From assembly GCF_000003815.2 (NCBI RefSeq), contig NC_049983.1, positions 6,677,390-6,741,389 of the forward strand: DNA of 64,000 nt, written 5' to 3'. Under the pieces are notes generated by a model, which was not told the DNA's origin, did not search any database, and saw only the letters and a program-made list of their open reading frames with translations. Shown piece by piece: positions 22,937 to 35,300 of this stretch (position 1 is the stretch's first letter; each line of letters opens with the position of its first letter). A program made the translations under genes and the position numbers. This DNA is from Branchiostoma floridae. Taxonomy: Eukaryota; Chordata; Leptocardii; Amphioxiformes; Branchiostomatidae.

Positions 22937-25900
22937 AGAGTTTGACACACTGGCTAGCTTTGTATTGTTTTTCTTCACTTGATTTTCCTGTTGTGTATTA
23001 TTGCTGTCCTTTGCCAGCTGAAAGCTGTTCTGGACATTCCAACTGTATATCCTCTTAGCTGTGCTTGAGGAGGGTCAGAGTGCAAGCCATTCTATATACC
23101 CGAGACCTTTTTATGAAAAAGAGAAATCCAGTATTTACTGTGCCCAGCTTGACAAGTAAAGGAAGATAGCGTAAAAGATAAAAAAAAGAGAGAATATTCA
23201 GGAAAGGCTAATTTTCTTCTTCTATTATTATTATTATTATAACATTCCTCTAATTCTATCTGCTCTGCTGAATCCCTTAGCTCTGTAATTACGCTGGACG
23301 TATTCTTCTCCTCAACATGTACAGCGAGACTGGCTCTGCTATTTCAAAGTATGTACAGTTAGCCTAGTATCCATACCTGTTTAGCCTTGCCTATCCAGGA
23401 CTGGGCAGTGGTTTCCGCCAACCCGCCTATCCAGTACCTGTCACATATACAATGTGGGACTGGTATAGGGCCTTGAGGATAGGGTTGTATAATATATTCC
23501 AGGCTAGTATATGATAGCTTTGCACAAGAGCTTGCAATCATATTTCTTTTGCACAATATAATTTCCAATTGAGGAACGCTAGGCTTTATTCGTACACTGG
23601 ACTTAGATTTTACTTGAATGTCTAACTTTTTTATTTCTCTTCACAAAACAGTCTTACACATTCGTATATATAGCTTTTGGACTTTGCAGCAGTGCTCCTT
23701 GCAGATTGTGTCCGAACTGCAGCCAATTGTAATTACTGTAAGATTCTCTTGGAAATTATGTTAACAGATGTGTGTACGATTATGGTATATATGTTTGTGT
23801 ATACACCAGTGTATAGGCACTTCAGATTATACTTGGAACTGCACAGATCTGTGTATACAGAATTGCTACAAATGGATAATATACCAATATCAATATTTGT
23901 GTAAAAAAAAAATAGAAAAGCTATTTTTGTAGATTGCAATGTTCCTGTTTGCATTCCAGTTGGCTGTGGTAACATGTAGTACCTGAATGTTTCATTTCCT
24001 CGGAGGAACAGAGGCCATACATGTATACGATAGTTTTCAACATTACCATAGAGTGCCTCAAACTGCATGCTAGTGGCCAGATTGACAAAACGTTCGATTT
24101 ATATGTGCATCACCTTTTGAGGGTTAAATACCGCAGTTAGGACAAAACATTTACACAGACAAGACTAGCATTTGTATTTTTTTTGTGGGGACTACAAGTG
24201 AAAACAAGACTGCCAAGCCTAGCAAGCATTGTGAAAGATGTCATACATACATGATGTACATACAACCAGAATTTCACAATCTAACATCTTTATGTACTGT
24301 ACATGTTATAAGCTAAATTGCTCATGTAGACTTTGGGTTCTGCAATGTTTAGTTTGACATACATAATGAGTATGGCATGTTTTGTACAAAGCTTTATCTG
24401 CAGCCTGGAAATATTGAAAAAAAATTATTTTTTTTTTTTCCAGCAGTGTTTCTACGTGCCTACCCACAATACCTAGCTAGAAGCTAGAGTACATTGGGTG
24501 AAGAACAAAATGCTTCAGAATCTGTACAGTAGTTGCATTACCTAAAGGGCTTTTTGTTTCATTTGATACGTCTGAATAAGCCAAGGCAAAATACATTCCT
24601 GTACCTAGCATTTCTAACTATGTCATTGTAGGAGGGACAGTTTCTAGTTTGTGCAAAAACCTGCAGTGACAATTGGGTGTTTGCCGTAACTCCCTGCACT
24701 TGATGCCACTGTGAACTGTGTTTAAAAGCACTTGCTGTTAGAATTTCCCATGCCAAACACAAGGTTTCCATGTTTACATCATAACTATGTTTGTGTACTT
24801 CATATTTTTGTCTACCTAGTTGGTTACCATATCAAGTGTTGATTAATAACCAAGTCTTGGTGTCAAGCTACTTGTAGAAAAAATGGCACTGGAAATAATT
24901 ATTTTTTGTTATAGGCAACTACAAACATGGCTTGTAGTTGTAGTCAAGTAGGTGTCACTAAAAGCCAAGACTGAACTGTTTTCTTAGGTTGCTTTGGTAC
25001 TAATGGTAATAAACACTTATGTGAGACCTCCTTTGGTCCTACCAGAAACACCAGTGAGAGTTCTAAAATGTTCTTTTTTTTCCACATAGCTGTTAAATAT
25101 TGATGCCAAGTGTGTTTGTGTATGCAAAGCCTATACTATCATCATATTGTTGCCGTTTCACGAACACTAAATGAAAGAAGTATTATATCTAGAAAGAGTT
25201 CACTTGTTCCAATGTTTGAAAATTGGAAGCATGTTTTCATTTATTATATAAGCTTGCTGCAATGCATGAATAAATTGTACAGATTATTTGAATGCCAACT
25301 CCTCAACTGCATGTGTTACTCATTTGTGTGCACATTTACTGTAATTCATGGTTTTAGATGCATCTAACATACATTAGAAATACACATCTACACGTTGGTA
25401 TTGATAGCTAACATAAAGTACTAACAAGCCCTTATAGATCATGTTCATGTATATAATTTGCCGCCAACATTACGTAGTATAAGTATAGAGACAGAAAATT
25501 TAGTTGTTTTCTTAATGCTAGCTAGACCGTTCCTTAGTCTAACAACTCGCTCATACGTTAAGACATTTGTCGCAGTTTTGCGTATTTAAAGTAACAATCA
25601 CTAACCATGACAATCACATTTTACTAATCCTTAAAGTAGTACATGTACAAGCAATATATATATATATATAACATCCTTGATACATACAATCACTGCCTTT
25701 CTCACAAAAGTATCAGTGTTGAGCTCTGCTTTTGAAACTGGAAGTAGTAAGCAATGTGCTTCTGGAATGGTTTCTTTACTACAATTAAGTACATTTACTT
25801 TTCTGTACATTTGTTCTATTTTTCTGTTTTTTTGCCTTCAAGTTTTCAATCATTTGTTTTACATGTAGCAAGTCCCCATTTCCATTTAATTACTCTTGCC

Positions 25901-26332
25901 CACTGGTATGGTGCAGAAGAAATATGTCAAGGGACTTACTTTTGACAGAAACTCTCGTATAATTTAGCTTTTATGTTTACTAACCAAATGTATCTCTTTA
26001 TATAAATGTATATATACATATCTAAAACCAGTTACGATTCCAACCCTAGTTGAGCACTGTAGAACTGTACCTAGATTGGATTGTAATAACCAGGATAAAG
26101 TAATCTAAGTAAAGAATGTGTGCTCTAAGCTATCACACTGTTGAACAGTGTTAAGCTCTTGGTAAATGTTATGGAATACCCGTTCTTTCTATTTCTCTAG
26201 ACAATAGCAGGCTATGTATCATACTATACTATCTTGTACATTCCTTTCTTTCCTATCATTGATGACAAGATCTGTGATTTTGATGTTGTCTTTTTTCCAT
26301 TACTCTTTGTTGTTTTATAAACAGTTATATCT
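22830..26332. terminator. Convergent 3' UTR interval between VGLL4 and ATG7
   Basis: This 3.5-kb interval separates two tail-to-tail genes. AATAAA on the plus strand (25269-25274) and AATAAA on the minus strand (complement of TTTATT at 25240-25245) lie within 35 bases of each other and are possible poly(A) signals. If both are used, the transcripts end almost head on. A short TATATA run lies at 25658-25671. No coding segment was supported. Confidence 0.35.
23360..23506. mobile_element. Possible TAGCCT-ended element
   Basis: TAGCCTAGTATCCATACC on the left and the inverted CCAGGCTA on the right resemble the ends of the elements at 11720 and 26922. No matching 9-base flanks were found, so this is weaker. 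Confidence 0.4.
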
Positions 26333-29300
26333 CTACATCATGTCTTCATCGTCACTCAATTCCCAGATCTGGAAAAGAAAGATAAATTATTAATGTTTTG
26401 ATGTTTACAAATGTAGGTACCAGTGAACATAAAGAAATAGGGTACGACTGTCTAAGATTTAGCACAACAATTCACCAATACTTGCATCTATCTGTCACAA
26501 CTTGCCCATGTGACTTCGTAGTAGCACATTGCATATTAGGCAGACATCACAGTTAGGGCTGTCCTTAAGGTAGCCAGCAGGTATGTCTGAACAAGATTTC
26601 TTTCCGAAAAATAACTATCAATGTTAGTAGATTTCTTCACCAAAAAGTCAAAAGGGTCTTAAATAATGATACAAAAATGCAGAGAATAAACCAGCTCAAA
26701 CTCTGCGAAAATCTTGTCTAGATAAAATAAACCTCACCTTTGAGCCCAGTTTTCTCATCCTGTATCTATCCACAGGACCTCACAACTTCAATCTGTCCTA
26801 CACTGACTATACTACTGAACTGAACAAATTTTGACCTAAATTGGAAAGCTTGGACCCTACCTGTTCCTTGTGACCCAAGAAATCTCTAGATTGGGACAAA
26901 TCTTTAAAGCATCTTACGTGGTAGCCTGGATTCCATACCCCAACCTCAAGATATATCTTTCGTGTTGTGCACGATAGATACTTGAGATCGGGCTGGGGTT
27001 TGGTAACCAGGCTACTTACGTGGTACTATAATCTTATTCTCTTTTTGAGCCCTCCAATGAGCAACTCAGTAATGTCTACAACGTACATTGAAGGTGGCAA
27101 ATTAAACTGAAACATCCCATTCATGCAAACATTATATGAAACACTTAATGCTCAAAGACATTAAAGAGAACAATGGCTCTACAATAGCTGCTTTCTTGGT
27201 AGCAATCAATGGGCCCAGACAATATGTAAATGACCAATACTGAATATCTGGCTACTGAAATCTTCCACACAGAACGTTGCAGCAGCTCCCCCTACCTCTG
27301 CATCCTGTGTCTCCAGGTGCAGCTGTGTCAGACCTGTCAGGTCCTCCAGGTAGGAGCTCGGGGAGTTGAAGGCCTCCAGCAGGAAGTCAAAACCATCACT
27401 CTCATACTTCTGTATGACCTGAGTAAGGAGACAAGACAAAGTCAGAACCAGCAGTCTCAGGCATTTGCAGGACCTCGGGTCTAAGACAGGAGAGCCTCCT
27501 AGCAGCGCATCTAAAAACTGCATGCAAAAGTTTTAAAAAATCCTGAGGAAGGTGACAAAACAATTGTTCCTCTCCATCCTGAACCTACTTGGTATATTGG
27601 TGCAGAAAGTCAGGCCAAACAGTCTCACACTGCTGGACATTGGAGATAGGACAGGAGAGCCCCCTAGCTACAAATTTACAAACTGCAGATCAAAAAAACT
27701 TTTCCCTGTCTCTTCATTATTATGAATTATTATCATACCTTTAGCAGTATGTGGTGGATTGGATTGGGCAAGTACAGTATAATGGACTTGGATTGGGCAA
27801 TACTTCCAGTACACATACACATTCTTAGAAAACTTAAATGTTGATCTACATGTACCATTTGGAATGGTTTGTATTGTTGACATGTACATTTGTATACTGT
27901 AAGTGCAGAAACTTTCGTGGCAGTTTAATGTTTCCAGGTTTTCAGGGTGGCCACTTCACCACGAACTTAAAACCACCGGGAACATATCTCCATGGCAGTA
28001 AGAGACTACAGTGCTAGTGCATGGTGCTACCATGAACTTTAAACCACCGCGCGAAAAGTTCTTTTCCCCACTACTGCGAAATTAAATCCCAGCAACTTAA
28101 ATACATTTACAGTACCTGGGACATTGAGCACTACAATACAATAGTGCAGTAGAGCAGTACAAGGGTTGAGGAAGAAATGGTAAGACAATAAAAACATCCT
28201 TACCAGTTCAGAACAGGCTGTACACCTGTTGAACCTGATACTGGCAGGCAGTACAGTGTGGAACCTGGACAGGAACCCTCGCAGCTGTGGATTTAACATC
28301 GGTAGTCAGTTGCAAATGCAAATCTACAACATTTTCTTGTCAGTATCAAATCCAAAAAGATGTTCCAAAGTGTTAGAATCCAATTATGTAATCAGAGTCA
28401 ATAAGATGGCATCACATAAAAATCACATTACAATGTTAGCAGATGTAATGAAGAACATTTAAACAGTTGTGAAACATTGATTGCTCATTGATTTGGTGTT
28501 CTATTTAGAGCTTTAAGCCTATGTATTTCATTGACATGTTAAACCTTCAGTGGCTACTTGAACCAATAGCATGCTTTATGAAGAAAAAACATGTATGACT
28601 ACCATATCGTACCTGATGTGGTACCAGGCCCAGTGGAGAGGTGTAGTCAGCTGAGAAATGGTCATCCTTACCGGTGGTGTCTGCAGAGGCTTGGCCACTG
28701 GTGGGGGAAAAAGGAGACATAAAACTACACAACTGGCAACATACATGTATGATACTCATGCATCAGGTATCATATTTACCAGTATTGTGTCCCTGTGGCT
28801 GGTAGTTTAGTGACAGCTTGAAAACATATGGCATGCTTAATCTGTAAAGCTTTATCTGTCAGAATCAACCCAGAGTATTGAGTATTGGAGCATCACACTG
28901 AAGTGGTGACCAAAGAAATTTTAGAAGACATGAACAGAGACAGAGTTCCTTACCCATCTGGATGCTGCAGTACTGACACCAGCAGCTCCACAGCCATGGC
29001 TGCTGCCACCATGGAGATCCCAGGTCGGGTCACCGTGCACTGTTGGTCAAGGGTTCTGTCCCTGGTGGACTGGACACAAGAACATCAAACGTCACAAAGA
29101 GAACATTTGAACCATATGAAGAATGACTAATGGTCAGGCTTGAAAATCTTTCACTGACATTTCCAAGATCATGTAGGTAATATAGGGTTTATCTTTTAGT
29201 TAGTATACCTATTCAAACATCTAAAAAAAGCTATGACTGACAGTGTACTTCCTGCGATACCTGTTCAAATGCTACTTTCAAAATTTATCAAGACAGGAAG

Positions 29301-32300
29301 TTCTGCTGCAGTACATTAGAAAGCCGCCGGGGAGCCCATTTCCAAACTTGACCTTTGTAGTCCTGACCCCAACCAATAGACCTAAAAGTAATATCATAAG
29401 AATCCATCCAGAGCTTGTTGAGTTATACCAGTACTTTCCACTCAGACACACACACACATACACACATGCACACACACATACACACACACACACACACACA
29501 TGCACACACACACAAATAGCACTTAAATATAACCATCTTGGCAAGGTAAACTAGTTAAACTTTTACAGTTGAAAAATTGGGTTTAAAAATTGAACATTTA
29601 GTGAAAACTAACAACTTAAGGATAAATCCAGCTTACATTCCCTGGTGCCACCACATCATTACAGAAGTAACACCCCAGCATGTGACCCGGGATAACCCTT
29701 CCCATGGTGCTGTGCATGGGCGCCGTGTCCGCACTGCTGCCTCCCTCCGCCTGGTCCGACAGGGGGCGCTTCAGTCCGTGTCTGCACACCATGTACGTGT
29801 CAAAACCTAGCGCTGCGTTGATCACAAGCTGAAAACAGGGAACAAATGGTTGAGAAAGTTCACTGTTTCAATCTCAAGACAACTTGGTAGTTGGTTGCCC
29901 CTTCAACTTATAACATAATCATAAAGTTGATTTCTAAAAGGGCCCAGTATATACAGAACAGTAGTGCTAAAAACTGCAAAACCCCTTATACCTAGTAGTC
30001 CATGTCCAAACAAGATAAAAGAGTTTGAAACTGATGAAGAACAATAAAAGTTTTATTTTGCAAATTCGTTCTCGTAGGCTCAAATTGCAAGTGAACAACA
30101 TGACAGTGTACAAATGTTTGTGAATACATGTGAGACAGATAATGGAAACCATGACCACAGCATGTTTGCAACAACAGATTTTAAAATCAGAAGTTCTGCT
30201 GCAGTACCAAAGCAAGCCGTCAATGGACCCAAAATATTATATTTCCAGTTTTTTGTCACATTAGCTACCAACACACTAAATATGAAACCAGTTCAAACAA
30301 AGGCTACCTAAAATATAAGACTGACATGTACGATCAACAAATCATTTCATATATGATTGACCCCTGACCTTCCTCTTGCTGGCGGCCATGACGGTTGGTA
30401 ACCACCTGCTCTCCCTGGTGTCCATCAGCAGGAACACTGCATCATGGGAGTCCAACAGCTCTTCCAACTTCTGCACATCTTCCCTGGTCTGGGAAACTGC
30501 CTCCTCTGATGTGCCTACAGGATGCCCAGGCATGGGGATGGACAGAGTCACACCTGTGGCATTCTGTTGTGTTGGTACAAAAAAAGTGATGTCAGTAAGA
30601 CCATGAAAATTTTTACTCTTGTCTTTCTGAACAGAAGACGTAGTCTGGCTAACACCACAGTCGGAGCACAGTACAAAAGAATCAAAGTTACGTTCGAGAT
30701 ACGTTCAAAGATGATAAAATAAATATAGGATACAATATGGTGTACTCCTTATTACCCAAGGTACCTGCTCAACTTGTAACTGGTAACTACGATTGCCCTA
30801 TGGCAGATACTTACCTGAGAAAACACAACGCAAAATGCACTTACATGTATCCAGAAGTTGAAAAAATTTGGTTTCTTCGAACAACAGCGATTCTATCATT
30901 CAAATTCGGTATTTGAATTATTGACAACAGCCCACTCTGCGCACTCGAATCATTGTATGGAAAACCATGTGATAAACCAAATTATCATATAGCCAGATGG
31001 AGTTGGCCAATCAGAGGCCCCCATTTCCCATGGGTTATCAGGCAGTAACCTCAAAAGTGGTCGGTTATTCTAATAACCGACCACTTTTTGGACCGCACCA
31101 TTATACAGGGGACAGTCATGAATTTTTTTGTACTGTTGTTTGTGTGTAAACCATGCATAGCTGTCAAAAACATTATGATTGATTGGTTATGTTAATTAGG
31201 GCTCCACATGGGGAATATAGGGATACTTGAAAAGGAATTATGCTGATTTTACACATTTTCATTATGGCTTTCTAACGTGATGAAGCCGGTACCTTCCTAA
31301 ATCACTTCGTATATACGTACTTTGTCGTGCCCAAGTGAAAAGCTCTGCATGGGGGTACCAGGACTCCACTAATACATGTAGTTTGTATGCAAATGGTACC
31401 NNNNNNNNNNNNNNNNNNNNNNNNNNNNNNNNNNNNNNNNNNNNNNNNNNNNNNNNNNNNNNNNNNNNNNNNNNNNNNNNNNNNNNNNNNNNNNNNNNNN
31501 TATATAGAGTACTCTATAACGTTTTATGATGTTTTTCACAAACCTCTAAATACATTGCAGCGCCCTAAGGCGCTGAATTGTGTATTTAGGCATTAAAAAC
31601 ATTTACACGCACATTAAAAACTTAACATGGTAGGGCAGTTAGGCTAACATATTAAAGGCTTACAATCATATCACACAAGTTACCATCATTTATAATCATA
31701 TCACACAAATGTGTCTTGTTTTACTAATTATGAGAACAGATGTCCTCACCACTCCAGGGAATATCCTCTTCAGTTTCTCGGCAGCTGCCTCAGCCTTGGG
31801 CTTCCCTCCCTGTACGCAGTCCTCAAACTCGAACAGAGACTGGCGGACTGGGTTGGAGAACGAGACCTTAGAGTTGTCCACCAGGGTGATGGTACGGACT
31901 CCCCACCCCTGGAGAGGAAAACCATGGTTTAACATGATTTACACATGAGTGACATTTGCATACAATCCTCATGACTTAGTGACTTTGTTCAACCATTTTT
32001 TCCAAGTATTATGTCATGCTCTTGTCATATAATTGCTTACTTAGAATCAACTGCCCTGCATTCTGCGCTTTTATCATACAGCCTAAGGGATGTCCCCTAG
32101 CATCTCAATTAGAATTCAATTGCAACTCAAGTCAATGGAATCTCTTGACTTCTCTATCTAAACTGTTGAGAAGCATTCATGCTTCTATCACACAGTCTAC
32201 AGATGCCCCCTACCTGTTGGGATTTGTACTGCAGCCATGTTGGACTAAAAAGCTTAAAACCCCCGACTTCTCAATCTAAACCCATGAGAAGCATTTGATA

Positions 32301-35300
32301 TTACAATAACTGCTGTCACTGGTTTTTAAGCGTAAGCTTAATTACTCCACCTAGGTGTCACGGATAGGAACCGTTATAGAAAATAGCATGTCAGCCCAAC
32401 CAAATACCAGACTCATTGCATTATATACATACCAGTAGACACCTAGCAACATTACATCCCAGAGTTCCTGACCCCAGTAACAGACATCGACAGCTGCTGA
32501 TCTTGTCCAGGTCCAGCGAGGGCAGCAGTCTCCATCGCATCAGCTTCAGGTTCAAGTCTACCGCTGACTCTGCTAGTCTGTGATGTGGAAACATTGAAAT
32601 ACATGTACCTATGACCTGTAGACCTATGTAATTCTATGACACAACAATAAATACATTTTGCAAAATTTTACAGACCAGCAAAAGACACATATTTGTAAAG
32701 ACTATGCTTGTTGTAATTATAACCAGCTGCGATAATGTTAGATACAGGTGTTCCAGACTGGGTGATATTTTGGGTTATCACACAGGCTTCTACTTGTATC
32801 CAATGGGCATAATTTGTCCACTCGCATAAGCAGACTTGGTGCATGTTCCATGGGTTTACAATGATAATGTGTTTGATACCATTGGAAAGGAAATCACACA
32901 AGCTTTCTAATGATACATGTATATGATACATTGAATTTGATGCAGAAATAATGGAAATATGATCAACTGAAGTTAATATTCCAAACTTTTTGTGCTGAGT
33001 TTATCAACCTCTCACCTTGCAGGGTCCATACTGGCACTCAGGTTAACCATCCTGGGACCGAGCTTGCCTTTTTGGTTCTTCTCCCATCCAACACACTTTG
33101 GACACTCTGTAACAGCGATAAAAAATAATCACTTCAACTCAATTGCTAAGAATGTCTGACTTCTCAATCTATACCATGTGAAGCATTCAATGCACAGTCT
33201 TTTATCACACAGTCTACAGATGCCCCCTACCTGTTTGGCTCTGCACTGCAGCCATGTTGACCTGCAACAGTAGACTGTGAGATGAGTCTCTCACTCCTTC
33301 CCTCACTCGATCTCGGAAACACAGAATCTCTAGTTCATCTATTCTGTCACTCCTATGGGAAAAAGGGTTAACAATGATGAGTAAATTCAGTTTTGAATCA
33401 TCAATGCTCAGAAAAAGCAGGGCCATGAACAGTTTCTTAACCTGTAACTACTAAACGTAACGTTACTACATTTATTATATGTACAATCGCATCCACTACA
33501 TAAGTCCATTACAGCACAAATGGTAACTTGCCAAATAATTCTACTTCTGAAATTTTAATTTACTCCAACAAACATGGTGGCACAGATCTAGACAATACAC
33601 ATACTGTAAATGCATTTATGTTCGTGATGATTTGATTTTGCAGAACAGAAGACAGAACACACATTTGGTGAAATCCACGAGCACAAAACCACCTCAAACT
33701 TAAATGCCTTCACAGTGTTCAATAAAGCATACATATTGGATCCTTACATATCTTGATCCTTCTTCTGACATTAGTCGAGTTGGACCCATGTCAATGATCT
33801 CTGTTGATATAAACTCACCACTTGTAAGCTACCAGTGCCAGTAGGTTCCTGAGAGGCCAGCCAGGATGTTTGTCTAGAGTACAGGGGTCACAAAACCCAA
33901 CTGTCACCTGGAATGTAAGGTTAGTGAAATGGAGATGTTCATATGTACAGTAGCAATATGCACAATGCGTGCGTAGCATGCAGGGCTCTAGCCAGGTCGA
34001 AATTTTTTTCCGTCAGCCAATTCCCATGGTCGCAAAAACACTATTCCAGGAGTTAGAGAGACTGAACTGAGACCTTGAAAAACGGGTTTTAATGAGATTA
34101 TCGTATGCGAAAGGGCACAGACACACATTGTCAACAATCATAACAAAAGCAAAACAAACAGTGTGTGGCTTTTACGGCCATGGATGGCGTCCCCAAGCAG
34201 CCTGTAGCTTCCACCAAGGAGCTTTTATCAGATTTTTGTCCGTCAAAGTTGACGGATTGGTTTTTAAATTTTTCTGTCACACGAAGCAAATTTCCGTCAA
34301 TTGACAGAAAAACGGACGCTGGCTAGAGCCCTGGGGTTAGTGGCCCTAGGCTGGGTACCATCCTCCGTAGTGACCACTGGCCCAATACTTTTGCTTGCTT
34401 ACTATGGTGGGATGGAGCCAGCAGTCACTAGAGGATGGTACTCAGGCTAGAGTTACCCTGCCTCTAGGCCAAGAGGTTGGGAGTTTGAATAGACTGTAGT
34501 CGCTCACCTGACATGCATGCTACAGAAAGGGGTTGCAGTTCTTAGGACGGGACGTTAAGCCATGGTCCATTGTTCATTGTACATGTCAAATAGAGCTAAG
34601 GTACAATGAGCCTTTAAATACTGTACATTAAGTGTAAGATGGTATCAAAGCTGGCTAAAGCCCCCTTTACAAATCAAGAATTTAGCTCGGCCGAGTTGTC
34701 AGCGAGCTCTAAATTACGAGGAGGCATGAGTCTGATGCCTACAAACAAATGGTAGAGTTTCTTCGTCGGCTTCAGGGTCATACTTCCTCGTAATTTAGAG
34801 ATCGCTGACAACTTGGCCTAAATTCTTGATTTGTAAAGGGGGCTTAAGGAGTATAGCAGGCCAAAGGGAGTCATAAGTCACTGGGAGCCAAACACACACC
34901 TAGGCTGGCTTCACTCCTCTTTGGAGACTATCTTAGCTTTTGATACAATGTACTATCTTATGCTGCTGTAGGATCTGCTTGGAGATTAAGTGTCTGTCAC
35001 AAACAGTGGAAGAGCAGCTCTTCAGTGAGCTAAACTGGTTTGAGGTTTTCTCTGCTACTTTCACTTAACAAAACATTTTGTCACTTCACATAGTTATTTT
35101 TTTGTATTCTTATTTCAAACAACACAAAAACAAATGCAAAGAAACAGACCTTTCTTTGGCTGCCAAAGAAAGTGTCCCAGTCCCTGAGGTTTCCGACTGT
35201 GACCTCGTCACCCTCTCTCTTCACTAGGAAGAATCCGACCTGCTGACCTCCCTCACACAGGGTGTCATAGGACTGCTGCAGGCTGGAGATCTGGGGTAAA

